The notes beneath the pieces are model-generated. The model did not search any database. It had not been told where the DNA came from and saw only the letters and a program-made list of their open reading frames with translations. Positions 25,751 to 35,107 of a DNA stretch of 64,000 nucleotides are shown here, in pieces. The position numbers and the translations under genes are program-made. Position 1 is the stretch's first letter, and each line of letters opens with the position of its first letter. This DNA comes from Prevotellaceae bacterium (GTDB lineage Bacteria; Bacteroidota; Bacteroidia; Bacteroidales; UBA932): NCBI GenBank assembly GCA_031266015.1, contig JAISBU010000005.1, positions 1-64,000 of the forward strand, read 5' to 3'.

Positions 25751-27942
25751 AACGCTTCCCTTCATATTTACAACATGACTCCAGAGATTGCGGGGCTACA
25801 TGCATTCAAATAGTGAGCAGGTACTATAGCAAATATTTTGACCTACAGTACTTAAAAAGCATTTGTGGCATGTCTAAAGAAGGAGTCTCAGTACGTGATG
25901 TAGTAAAGTGTGCAGAGGAGTTAGGATATCGCACATTGGTTTATCAGACATCCTATAAGTATCTTTATGAAAAAGCTCCATTACCTTGTATTATTTACCT
26001 TAATGCCATTCAACATTTTGTTGTTCTCTATAAAATAACAAAGAAAAAAGTTTACATCTCTGACCCTAAGATGGGACTGGTAACTCATACAAAACAAGAT
26101 TTTGTTAAACAGTGGCTGGGAGGAATAAATGAAAAGGATGCTTGGCGCAAAGGTGTTGTAATCCTCTTGGAGCCCACGAGAGTATTTAAAGACAAGGAAA
26201 GTAAACAAGTCAACAAGGTTCACTATATTGAATATCTGTTGAGTTTCATTAAGCCATATAAAAAACAAGTTTTTCAATTATTTTTTATACTTTTCATCGC
26301 TACTGCTATCAATGCTGTTCTTCCTATCATTGTACAATCCATCATTGATATAGGTATTCCCGCCAAAGATATTAGTTTTATAACGCTGCTAATAGTGGCT
26401 AATTTGGTTTTGGTTATTTCGTCCAATTTTGGTACGTGGATACGAGCAGCATTGACCATGCACTTAGCAACTCGTATTAAGGTAAGCATGTTATCAGACT
26501 ACCTCTTACGGCTTTTTAAATTACCATTAACTTACTTTGAAAATAAGTTGATGGGCGATGTCATTCAAAGAACTAATGACTTTAGCCGAATAGAGAGTTT
26601 CATAATGAATGCCTCTTTCAGTGCAGTATTAGCATTGCTATATCTTCTTGTTTTTGGCACGGTATTGTTTATGTATAGCTCTCTACTTTTTTGGATATAC
26701 TTAGTAAGCAGCATTTTATATATAGTTTGGGTCTTGGTGTTTTGGGAGATTCGCAAAAAGATGGACATTCGCTATTTTGAATACATGGCTCAAAATAATA
26801 GTATTTGGATAGAACTTTTAACAAAAATATTAGATATAAAAAGTTATAGTTTTGGGAGAGGTATTCGAGGAATGTGGGAGCGAGTTCAAACTAATCTATA
26901 CAAAACACAGGTAAAACTTCTTAAGGTTGACCAAGTACAACAATTCGGCTCTAATTTCATAAATGCGATAAAAGATATTTTATTGATTTTTGTCTCTGCT
27001 CGGTCTGTAATGATGGGAGATATGTCTATGGGTATGATGATTGCTGTTCAGTATATTCTTGGACAGTTGAAAACTCCTTTAAATGATATTGTTTTATTTA
27101 TCACATCATCGCAGTTGGCCTATATTAGTTTCAATCGAGCTACTGATATACAAAAAATAGCCAGCGAAGAAAAAGAATATGAAAATCCCATAGAGTTAGT
27201 TGATTTTAGTAAGGATATATTTTTGAAAAATGTTTACTACAGCTATAATAAAAACGACAATCCTGCATTAAAAAATATAAATCTCGTTATTCCAAGAGGC
27301 AAAACGATAGCGATAGTGGGAGAAAGTGGTTGCGGGAAGTCCACCCTGCTAAAACTTTTAGCCCAACTATATACTCCCAATTCTGGGGAAATACTATTAG
27401 GGGATATAAATATTGCAAGCATTAACATAGAAGAGTGGCGAAAAAAGTGTGGAATACTCATGCAAGAAAGCACAATTTTTAAAGATACGGTGCTTAATAA
27501 CATAACGATAGGAAAAGAGTTTGATAGTAAACTGTTTTTTGAATCTGTTGAGGTTGCTAACATTAGAAAGGAGGTTGAAAAACTATCGGCAGGGTTCAAT
27601 ACTCTTATGGGTGAAAATGGACGAGGATTAAGTGAGGGGCAAAAACAAAGGGTTCTGTTGGCAAGGGCTATTTACCAAAAGCCGAATTATGTATTTCTTG
27701 ATGAAATTACCAGTGTGTTGGATTCTGCCAACGAGTTGAAGATTTTAGAAGGAATAAAACAATACCTACAAGATAGCACTGTTGTTATTGCAGCGCATAG
27801 ACTATCAACTGTTAGGAATGCAGACGTCATCATTGTACTTAAAGAGGGACAAGTATGTGAAGTTGGAATCCACCAATTGCTAAGTCAGAAAAAGGGATAT
27901 TACTACCAACTTTTTTTACACCAAATCACAGAAAATAGTTAA
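25738..27942 (+). CDS. Peptidase-containing ABC exporter (PCAT, C39 peptidase)
   Basis: 734 residues: all three parts of a bacteriocin-type exporter. The C39 peptidase domain (1-135) has C18 (DSRDCGATC), H93 (NAIQHFVVLY) and D109 (ISDPKMG), so it should cut after the double glycine of the leaders in the upstream cassettes. The membrane domain (about 165-450) has about six helices. The ATPase has Walker A GESGCGKST (from residue 528), signature LSEGQKQRVLLARA, Walker B YVFLDEIT and the H-loop AAHRLS. It would cleave leaders and drive export through the HlyD and TolC partners encoded downstream. Its ATG overlaps the nucleotidyltransferase gene and its TAA overlaps the next ATG (TAATG). Confidence 0.95.
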   Translation: MRFLKRFPSYLQHDSRDCGATCIQIVSRYYSKYFDLQYLKSICGMSKEGVSVRDVVKCAEELGYRTLVYQTSYKYLYEKAPLPCIIYLNAIQHFVVLYKITKKKVYISDPKMGLVTHTKQDFVKQWLGGINEKDAWRKGVVILLEPTRVFKDKESKQVNKVHYIEYLLSFIKPYKKQVFQLFFILFIATAINAVLPIIVQSIIDIGIPAKDISFITLLIVANLVLVISSNFGTWIRAALTMHLATRIKVSMLSDYLLRLFKLPLTYFENKLMGDVIQRTNDFSRIESFIMNASFSAVLALLYLLVFGTVLFMYSSLLFWIYLVSSILYIVWVLVFWEIRKKMDIRYFEYMAQNNSIWIELLTKILDIKSYSFGRGIRGMWERVQTNLYKTQVKLLKVDQVQQFGSNFINAIKDILLIFVSARSVMMGDMSMGMMIAVQYILGQLKTPLNDIVLFITSSQLAYISFNRATDIQKIASEEKEYENPIELVDFSKDIFLKNVYYSYNKNDNPALKNINLVIPRGKTIAIVGESGCGKSTLLKLLAQLYTPNSGEILLGDINIASINIEEWRKKCGILMQESTIFKDTVLNNITIGKEFDSKLFFESVEVANIRKEVEKLSAGFNTLMGENGRGLSEGQKQRVLLARAIYQKPNYVFLDEITSVLDSANELKILEGIKQYLQDSTVVIAAHRLSTVRNADVIIVLKEGQVCEVGIHQLLSQKKGYYYQLFLHQITENS

Positions 27943-29312
27943 TGAATAATGGCATGTACATAAAAAATAGTGGAGAGTTTAAGGATATTATAGAAAAAAT
28001 ACCCAACAGACTTAACAATAGGTTATTTATTGGGATGCTTTTTTTCATAGTAGCCGTCATCTCTTTACTTTGGATAATTGAGTATCCAGACAGCATTCTT
28101 GCACCTGTGAAAATAGCAGCACAGGAACCCCCTGTGAACTTATATGTAAAAACTTCCGGCCGTATAAATATCATTAGAGGCGGCATGAAGAATAGGTATA
28201 GCGCAAATGAATATGTTGCTTATGTTGAAAACACGGCGAAGGTTGAGGATGTTTTATTTGTGAAACTATTTATAGATTCGACAATTAACATTGCCATTTG
28301 TTCCGAAGTCGATGGATTTTTAAATCGCACATATGCATTAGGAGTTGTGGAGGAGTCGTATTTTAAGTTTAAGGATGCCTATTTTGAATATGTTTTGTTT
28401 TCTAAAAATAATAAGCATGAACATGATATAGCACAACTGCAAAAAAAAGTAGAAAGTCTTGAATACTCTACAGAAATCAAAAACAATATACTTGTAGGAA
28501 AGTATGTACAACATCAAATTATTGTTAACAGATATAAAACAGACTCTGTTCTTTTTCAGAAGGAAGTTATAGTTAGAGATAAATTAGAAGATTCTCAGAT
28601 GAATTTTTTAAGGAGTTCCGAAAATATTTTCAATATGGAATTAGATATTAAGCGTAATCAGGCTGATATACAGTCTGCTAAAATGGACATCCAAAAATTA
28701 AGGAATGATTATAATTATCAACTTTTCTTGCATAAATATAAAATTAAAGATGCTCGCGCAAATTTGCTCACACACATAGTAAACTGGGAGCAAGCATTTG
28801 CTATTATTACTCCGAAAGAGGGTAAAGTAGAGTTTGCTAAATTCATAGATAATGGGCAATACGTTACGCCAGATATGCCATTGTTCATCGTGATACCCGA
28901 AAGTGAAAACTTTATAGCAAATGCAGCAATGGCTACAGATAGAGCAGGTAAAGTAACTATCGGACAAAAAGTAAATATAAAGTTAGATTCATATCCTTTT
29001 GAGGAGTTTGGTGTTGTAGAGGGGGTGGTATCTAATGTATCAATGATACCCCAAGAAAAGATATATATGCTCAATATTGTATTGGATAATGGCTTAAAAA
29101 CATCACTTGGACACACTCTGACATTTGGCAAAGCGATGTATGGACAAGCTGAAATTATTTTACAAGAAAAAAGATTAATATATCAACTCGTAGAAAAAAC
29201 CACCAAACTTTTAAAGTCTAAGCAAAACGTTAATAACCAAATGTCGCCAACAGAAATTCAAGAGGGAAAGGAAAAAGAGAAGGAGAGAGAAAAACAAATT
29301 TTGGGAATTTAA
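27942..29312 (+). CDS. HlyD-family periplasmic adaptor
   Basis: 456 residues, start ATG sharing a base with the stop of the PCAT gene. One N-terminal membrane helix (about 28-47), a lipoyl-like half (LAPVKIAAQEPPVNLYVKTSG), a long coiled-coil hairpin (about 160-270, including LQKKVESLEYSTEIKN), the second lipoyl half (ITPKEGKVEFAKFIDNGQYV) and a beta-barrel segment (VTIGQKVNIKLDSYPFEEFG). It bridges the PCAT to the outer-membrane channel in type I secretion. The Lys/Glu-rich C-terminal tail (GKEKEKEREKQILGI) is unusual. Confidence 0.92.
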   Translation: MNNGMYIKNSGEFKDIIEKIPNRLNNRLFIGMLFFIVAVISLLWIIEYPDSILAPVKIAAQEPPVNLYVKTSGRINIIRGGMKNRYSANEYVAYVENTAKVEDVLFVKLFIDSTINIAICSEVDGFLNRTYALGVVEESYFKFKDAYFEYVLFSKNNKHEHDIAQLQKKVESLEYSTEIKNNILVGKYVQHQIIVNRYKTDSVLFQKEVIVRDKLEDSQMNFLRSSENIFNMELDIKRNQADIQSAKMDIQKLRNDYNYQLFLHKYKIKDARANLLTHIVNWEQAFAIITPKEGKVEFAKFIDNGQYVTPDMPLFIVIPESENFIANAAMATDRAGKVTIGQKVNIKLDSYPFEEFGVVEGVVSNVSMIPQEKIYMLNIVLDNGLKTSLGHTLTFGKAMYGQAEIILQEKRLIYQLVEKTTKLLKSKQNVNNQMSPTEIQEGKEKEKEREKQILGI

Positions 29313-29315
29313 AAA

Positions 29316-30911
29316 ATGGTTCAACTCAAAAATATAGTAGCGATAATCTTAGAAAGGATAAAGTCAATATATAACTATTGTTTTATTGTTGATGAGGATT
29401 TTAAATCTACCTCAAAATTTCCACTAACGATATACATCTTAACAGAAGAATGTGCAGCGTGTGAAAAAACGATACAAAATATCGAGGGAGTTGTAGTAGA
29501 GTATATATATGTTGACAAGAAGGATTTTTTAATGATGGTTGTTGGACGAAATGTTGAGATAATATCTTCTTTAGCTAAAGCCATTATTGTAATAGATAAT
29601 GACTACTTTCTTTTCAATGCTCAAAAAATAGCCCAAGAATTATATCCAAAGATGGGAGAAAGTAATGCTAAAAGATGGCAATCTGTAGTTAACCATACCT
29701 TACAAACACTACAGCGTGATGTTTCTTTCATAAAAGAAGGGCTTACAACCAACGAGGCTCGCATGATTAATATTGCAGCAACGTGCTTACAGTTATTATC
29801 TCTATATGATGCCAATGAATATCCTGGTGGAGAACGAATATTAGAAAAGTTCAACAACTTTAGCGAGAAAGTACAACAAACCTTAAGGTTATTTCTAAAT
29901 CAAAAAGAATATACTCCATTGGTACAATTAGCGGAAAGCATTATATGTTTATTCAATGATAGCATTACTGATAAAAAATTAAAAACAGATGATAATAGTA
30001 CTTGCGAAACTACTATTTTTATTTCTCATGCTCTATGTGATAATTTACAAGATTTATGCAACTATTATTTAATGCCCATACTAAGAGCATTAAAGGATGT
30101 TATGTATGAATCTTCATTTTACTTTAAAAGTACAATAGATCCTCAAAATGGCAAAGGTTTTGTGCTATATCTTTTTTCGAGTGAATCCATAACAGAACAT
30201 ACTATATACCCCAAAATATACAAGTTTGTAAATCAAAAGTACAGCATTGTTGAACAACAAAAACTCATATTGTTTCCCTATACGTTAACAACGCCTTTTG
30301 CTGATAGACAGGAAATACAGGAAATCATCAAAAATGTGTTAACCAGCGTTTCCCTTGAAGTTGTGAAACTTGTTAAAGAGAGTAATTTTTCGGAAAAATA
30401 TAAGTTGCCATACGCAATATATGCATATCTTACATCGGGCATAACATTGTTTAAAAACAGAGAAACATTCAGTCTTTTCTGTGATTACTATTTTAATAAA
30501 AACATAGGACGATGTGCAGCGAAAGGGTCATACGCCAGTGAAAAATCTTTTTCAATGGTATATAATCGTAGCCTGAGTGAATTTAGTAAACTGTTTATTC
30601 AGCACGCACCGCAATTTTATAAAAATTACAGCACATTAATTATAAACTGGGGCTATGAAGAAAATAATTTTACAACCGTTCTCAAATCCTTGCAAGGAGT
30701 TATACATTACCTAAAAGATGATGCTAATACTACATGTACAATAAGTTTACTACAATACTACATTTCCGATGAAATTCCCGTAGAAAATAAAAAACTTTGG
30801 GGATTCTCCGAAATATTTTTTGATAGTTTATTTGACACGTTTTGTGTAGATTCTTATCAAAAAACTTATACGATTTATGCTGTAAACACATTACTAAATG
30901 AAAAAGTATAA
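29316..30911 (+). CDS. CxxC protein of the export operon, possible bacteriocin-maturation relative
   Basis: 531 residues, no signal peptide. N terminus: a strand and CxxC (PLTIYILTEECAACEKTI, C46 and C49) as in thioredoxin-like proteins, preceded by an amphipathic segment. Residues about 225-400 (LMPILRALKDVMYESSFYFK, DPQNGKGFVLYLF, KLPYAIYAYLTSG) recall, at the level of layout, the thiopeptide-type bacteriocin biosynthesis domain (SpaB_C-like), though the usual HLRLRF core is not evident. So a maturation or disulfide role is possible but unproven. It begins 3 bases after hlyD and overlaps the next gene by 14 bases. Confidence 0.5.
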   Translation: MVQLKNIVAIILERIKSIYNYCFIVDEDFKSTSKFPLTIYILTEECAACEKTIQNIEGVVVEYIYVDKKDFLMMVVGRNVEIISSLAKAIIVIDNDYFLFNAQKIAQELYPKMGESNAKRWQSVVNHTLQTLQRDVSFIKEGLTTNEARMINIAATCLQLLSLYDANEYPGGERILEKFNNFSEKVQQTLRLFLNQKEYTPLVQLAESIICLFNDSITDKKLKTDDNSTCETTIFISHALCDNLQDLCNYYLMPILRALKDVMYESSFYFKSTIDPQNGKGFVLYLFSSESITEHTIYPKIYKFVNQKYSIVEQQKLILFPYTLTTPFADRQEIQEIIKNVLTSVSLEVVKLVKESNFSEKYKLPYAIYAYLTSGITLFKNRETFSLFCDYYFNKNIGRCAAKGSYASEKSFSMVYNRSLSEFSKLFIQHAPQFYKNYSTLIINWGYEENNFTTVLKSLQGVIHYLKDDANTTCTISLLQYYISDEIPVENKKLWGFSEIFFDSLFDTFCVDSYQKTYTIYAVNTLLNEKV

Positions 30912-32037
30912 TATCAACCTTCTTAATACATATGTATCGGAGGGATACGGAATGTGTTGTGAGAAACATCCGACACAAGACCTGTACATATATGGATACT
31001 ATGGAAATCGTAACGCTTCGTATTGGAATGATGTGAGTATTGATTGTCGTGGACTTATTTTAAACGGAGATGGCTATTTAATTGAACGCCCATTCCCGAA
31101 ATTCTGGACATTTCGGCAATATTTGTCCTCAAGCACGGTTTTGTTAAGTGAAAATATCATTCAAACAATACCTGACTGTCCTTTTAAAATTTTAGAAAAA
31201 GTTGATGGCACAATGGTAACTCTATATTGGATAGATAATGAGCCTTACTTTGCCACACAGCGCTCTTTTAGCAATCCCAAAGTTCTTATTGCAAAGGAAA
31301 TTTTACATGAAAAATATGCTCACCTATTACCCAAGTTAGATAAAAAATGCACCTATGTATTTGAGGCACTATATCCTGAAACAAAGGTTCTCATTGACTA
31401 TGGAGAAAGAAGAGATTTAGTTTTGCTTAGCGTTATAAATAAAGAAACCGGCGAGAATCTGCCAATTGAAAATCGAGGATTTCCTACTTGTAAGGACTAT
31501 ACTCAAGAATATGGTCATATAAAACGACTTGACGAATTAGCAAATATCAATCTTCCGAATCAAGAAGGTTTTGTCATTTTGTACGAAACGGGATTACGGA
31601 TTAAGGTGAAATTTCCTTGGTATCAAAAAGTTCACTCGCTTTTAGATGATATGTTCTATAACGCAAAACAAATGTCTATAAAACAGCGTGAGGTTTTAAA
31701 AATATTAAATGGTCATATCGGCGAGGTTACAGGTTTAATGGTTTGGGAGGCATTGCGGCGTAAACAAACTCCGCTACAATCACTCAGAGAGAAATTGACA
31801 ACACTACATTTTATGAATGGCATAGAATATTGGTTAAATCAAGAATCTAAAGAGTTTACAGCTGCATACAAACAATGTGAATCTTCAAATCCTAATTTAT
31901 CTGAAGATGAAATTTGGGAAAGAATAAAACCGAAAACATTTAATCGATTTTCACTGGAGTATAGAATGGAGGAATCTCACATATATGATACTGTAATATG
32001 GAACTGGGAAAAACAATATTTGCATAAATTTTTGTAA
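30898..32037 (+). CDS. T4 Rnl1-type RNA ligase-like protein
   Basis: 379 residues. Covalent nucleotidyltransferase motifs: motif I EKVDGT (K101 the predicted adenylated Lys), an upstream CRGLIL (R51), a motif III-like YVFEALYP, motif IV QEGFVI and motif V RIKVKF. Order and spacing fit the T4 RNA ligase 1 group. The C-terminal region (about 265-379) is helical. Its paralogue is fused to a Nudix domain in the next gene; both share HPTQDL(Y/F)IY and YWN ... CRGLILN. Start ATG overlaps the gene before by 14 bases; its TAA overlaps the next ATG. Expected chemistry: ATP-dependent RNA end joining or adenylyl transfer; the role in an export operon is unknown. Confidence 0.8.
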   Translation: MKKYNINLLNTYVSEGYGMCCEKHPTQDLYIYGYYGNRNASYWNDVSIDCRGLILNGDGYLIERPFPKFWTFRQYLSSSTVLLSENIIQTIPDCPFKILEKVDGTMVTLYWIDNEPYFATQRSFSNPKVLIAKEILHEKYAHLLPKLDKKCTYVFEALYPETKVLIDYGERRDLVLLSVINKETGENLPIENRGFPTCKDYTQEYGHIKRLDELANINLPNQEGFVILYETGLRIKVKFPWYQKVHSLLDDMFYNAKQMSIKQREVLKILNGHIGEVTGLMVWEALRRKQTPLQSLREKLTTLHFMNGIEYWLNQESKEFTAAYKQCESSNPNLSEDEIWERIKPKTFNRFSLEYRMEESHIYDTVIWNWEKQYLHKFL

Positions 32038-33167
32038 TGGACTACATGAATATCAGCGCCGGCTTGTTAATAGTAAAAGATAACAAAATACTGCTTGTAA
32101 AACAAACAGTATCAGGAGATAGTATTTATTCAATACCAAAGGGTTGCATGATGCAATCTGAAACCCTGATAGATGCAGCCATTAGAGAAACACATGAGGA
32201 GTCTGGAATACAAATAGTAAAGTCTGATATTTCAGCGGGACCGTATTTAATTAATTATGTTAATGATAAAGGGGTATTGTTTAAGCAGGTTTTCTACTTT
32301 GTTGTTCGCTTAACGCGTAGCATCAATAATCCTACTCCTATTGATACGGAGGAAATAGAATCTGCTTGTTTTTTTAACGTAGAAGAAGCATGTACAGTCA
32401 TTCATTGGCGACAAAGATGTTTATTGCAGCACGTTGATAAAAAACATATTGATAAAGTTGAATTAGAAATGTTGCTCAATAAGGAATATATTACAAAAGA
32501 GAAACATCCTACACAAGATTTATTCATTTATAACTACACGGAAAAATGTAAGAAAGAACAATATTGGAATGAAACAACTTTATGGTGTCGAGGCTTAATA
32601 TTAAATTCAAAATACGAAATAATAGCAAGACCATTAAAAAAGTTTTTTGAACCAGAACAGTTATACCCTCAAGTAATACCAATAGAAAAACCTATCCGAA
32701 TTTCTGAGAAAATGGACGGAGCACTAGGAATATTGTATTGGATTAATGGCTTACCTCGAATTACAACCCGAAATTCTTTTACAACAGCACATGCTTATAA
32801 AGGTACTTTCCTATTATACAATAAATATGCGCATGCTATACCACTTTTAAATGAGAGATACTCATATTTTTTTGAAATAATTTATCCACAAAGCAAGGTT
32901 GTTGTTGATTACGGATATATTGAGGATATATTTCTCCTAGATGCTATTGATAATGTATCAGGAGAGGAGATTGATGGTGAAGATTTGCAAAAACTACCTT
33001 TTCCAAAAGCGAACAATATTTGCAATAATTTAACCATTGATGAGTTGCGAGACTTGAATATAGTAAATCAGGAGGGGTATGTAGCCAAATATAATAACCA
33101 TTTTAGGTTAAAATTGAAATTTGATAATTATAAACAAAAACATTGGCGGTTTAAGCATGAAAAATAA
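32037..33167 (+). CDS. Nudix hydrolase-RNA ligase fusion
   Basis: 376 residues. Residues 1-135 are a Nudix domain with a full Nudix box: G36, E42, then R50-E51, E54-E55 and G57 (SETLIDAAIRETHEESGI). Residues about 150-376 are an RNA ligase-like domain with motif I EKMDGA (K225), CRGLIL (R185), YFFEIIYP, QEGYVA and a closing RLKLKF. It lacks the helical C-terminal domain of its paralogue. Nudix enzymes cleave nucleoside diphosphate derivatives, such as RNA caps, NAD or ADP-ribose; the fusion suggests trimming of an adenylated or capped end before ligation. TAATG overlap upstream, 11-base overlap with the TolC-type gene downstream. Confidence 0.8.
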   Translation: MDYMNISAGLLIVKDNKILLVKQTVSGDSIYSIPKGCMMQSETLIDAAIRETHEESGIQIVKSDISAGPYLINYVNDKGVLFKQVFYFVVRLTRSINNPTPIDTEEIESACFFNVEEACTVIHWRQRCLLQHVDKKHIDKVELEMLLNKEYITKEKHPTQDLFIYNYTEKCKKEQYWNETTLWCRGLILNSKYEIIARPLKKFFEPEQLYPQVIPIEKPIRISEKMDGALGILYWINGLPRITTRNSFTTAHAYKGTFLLYNKYAHAIPLLNERYSYFFEIIYPQSKVVVDYGYIEDIFLLDAIDNVSGEEIDGEDLQKLPFPKANNICNNLTIDELRDLNIVNQEGYVAKYNNHFRLKLKFDNYKQKHWRFKHEK

Positions 33168-34629
33168 ATATGGAATAACAATATTAGTTAGTTTGCTATT
33201 AACAACACATTGTTGGGCACAGGTTAGTTTGTCGTTAGAAAATGTAATTACACTTGGTCAAATTTACTCCATTGATGCGCAGACCTATCGAATAGATTCG
33301 ATTAATTTTGAGGTGGACAAAGCACTTTTTCGACAAATGTATATTCCCAAGATGTCTCTGGGTGTTTCTGCTCCTAGTTTCTCACGAGGAATAAGCATTG
33401 TTACGCAACCAGACGGTAGTGATAAATTTGTGGAAAGAACCAATGCACAATCGTCTGCTCGAATGTCTTTAGATCAAGTTGTACCATTTACGGGCGGAGT
33501 ACTATCGTTGGGATATAGTTTGTCTCGTATAGACGCATTTCATCCTAGCAGATATACCTCATACTCCAGTTCATGGATTAGCGCATCATATAGTCAACCT
33601 TTTTCGAGATACAATAAATATCGATGGCAAAAACGCATATATGAAGTTGAAAATGAGCAACGCCGAATAACATTAGTACAAGATATAGAAAAAATAAACC
33701 TTAATTCTGTATCCTTATTTTTTGAATTATTAATCGCACAAAAATATCACGAACTAACGATAGCCAGAATACAAAATGCTCAACAAATAAGAGATAATTG
33801 TCAAATTCTATATCAACGACAGCAAATTCTTAAAGAACAGCTCATTGAGGCTGAGGTAAACTATATGACATCACAAGAAGCATTGCTTAGTTCAGAGCAA
33901 AATATGATTGAAAAGTCCAGTAAGCTTAAAGAGTTTATAGGACTTAATGATAGTATTAATGTGATTTTTAATGATTCTATGTTGTTATTAATGTTGAAAA
34001 ATAATTACGTGCAAAAGGAAATAGTGCTGAGTCGGGTTTTAAAGTATAATAATGATATTCAAGAGGCGCTTACAGTCGTGAAACATGAGGATAGAATAGC
34101 GCAGGCAAAATCAACAAGTGGGATAAGTGCCTCTGCAAGTCTTTCGCTTGGATTAAACTCCCAAGCAGAAGAGTTGTCAAATCTATACCATATCCCCACA
34201 GAGCAAGACCTCATCGGCATTAACTTATCTATTCCGATATTATCTTGGACTGAGAACCGCTTAAAAAATAAAAAGAATCAGTTACAAATGGAGCGAGACA
34301 TTTTAAACATCCAGAAGCAACGTAGTAATCTTTACTTGAAAGTTGAATTAGATATACGCCGATTTGCAGGTATGTATGAGGAGTTAGAAAATGCGAAAAA
34401 TAAACGTAACCTCACAGATTTACAATTAGGAATAACCAATCAACTTTTTTTGGAGGGACGTATTGATGTTGAAAAAATGCGACGTGCAGAACAAAATGTA
34501 ATGAGTGCTAATATAGAGTACTATAGAAAGATGATTAAAACATATCAATTGATTTATGAATACAGAATACTTGCTCTACATGACATATTGGAGAGTATAT
34601 CATTATATGAGGAATCAATGCTTCCTTGA
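33157..34629 (+). CDS. TolC-family outer-membrane channel
   Basis: 490 residues from the ATG at 33157, which gives a signal peptide (KNKYGITILVSLLLTTHCWAQ). The body has TolC features: beta-strand stretches alternating with long helices (QRRITLVQDIEKINLNSVSL, ARIQNAQQIRDNCQILYQRQ) repeated in the second half (IPILSWTENRLKNKKNQLQM). It would form the outer-membrane exit of the PCAT-HlyD system. It overlaps the Nudix-ligase gene by 11 bases and closes the operon. An RND pump gene stump follows directly after it. Confidence 0.88.
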   Translation: MKNKYGITILVSLLLTTHCWAQVSLSLENVITLGQIYSIDAQTYRIDSINFEVDKALFRQMYIPKMSLGVSAPSFSRGISIVTQPDGSDKFVERTNAQSSARMSLDQVVPFTGGVLSLGYSLSRIDAFHPSRYTSYSSSWISASYSQPFSRYNKYRWQKRIYEVENEQRRITLVQDIEKINLNSVSLFFELLIAQKYHELTIARIQNAQQIRDNCQILYQRQQILKEQLIEAEVNYMTSQEALLSSEQNMIEKSSKLKEFIGLNDSINVIFNDSMLLLMLKNNYVQKEIVLSRVLKYNNDIQEALTVVKHEDRIAQAKSTSGISASASLSLGLNSQAEELSNLYHIPTEQDLIGINLSIPILSWTENRLKNKKNQLQMERDILNIQKQRSNLYLKVELDIRRFAGMYEELENAKNKRNLTDLQLGITNQLFLEGRIDVEKMRRAEQNVMSANIEYYRKMIKTYQLIYEYRILALHDILESISLYEESMLP

Positions 34630-34639
34630 ATTGGGATGA

Positions 34640-34846
34640 CACTTTACACCTTGGAATGCCAAGATTTACCCCATTTTGTTAACGGTTGTATCTACCATGC
34701 TTGGATTTATTCCGTTCATGATAGGGGAAACAAAGGAAGCCTTTTGGTTTCCTTTGGCGGCGGGTACGATAGGCGGCTTAACGATGTCGCTGGTGGGAAC
34801 TTTCTTTTTGTTGCCGCTTTTTATGGGAGTGGGTAGGCGTAGGTAG
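34640..34846 (+). pseudogene. 3' stump of an RND efflux pump gene
   Basis: A frame of 68 codons without its own start, bounded by TGA at 34637 and TAG at 34844. It encodes the last two transmembrane segments of an RND-type inner-membrane pump: YPILLTVVSTMLGFIPFMIG, then FWFPLAAGTIGGLTMSLVG, TFFLLPLFMGVGRRR. The rest of the pump gene is missing. It sits 10 bases after the TolC-type gene, and base composition becomes GC-richer here, so this is probably the right junction of the island with older chromosome. Confidence 0.75.
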
Positions 34847-35107
34847 ATAGCTACTGAAATTCCAATCGTAACAAAAAATATCAGCATGAAAACCGCGTAT
34901 TTAAGCAGGTTATTTTGCTAAAATATTGATTTTCAGAATAAAGATGAAAAATTGCTGTTTATTAGCCTTGTGGGTGGTGGTTTTTAACGATTAATGGCGA
35001 AAACCATGCCGCGTATAGCGAAATATAGGCGTAGGCAGCCCCCGCAGCAGGTCATTTTCAAAAAAGAGGCTGCTTTTCGCAAGTGTCAGGCTATCGCAAC
35101 CCCACCG

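Noticed and set aside
30898..33167. RNA ligase pair as a stand-alone anti-phage or tRNA repair module
   Set aside because: No PNKP-type, RtcB or anticodon nuclease gene is adjacent, and both genes overlap export genes at each end, so an independent module is less likely; not excluded.
34666..34887. 73-codon minus-strand frame with a hydrophobic start
   Set aside because: It is antisense to the RND pump stump; the hydrophobicity is a by-product of the membrane-coding strand.
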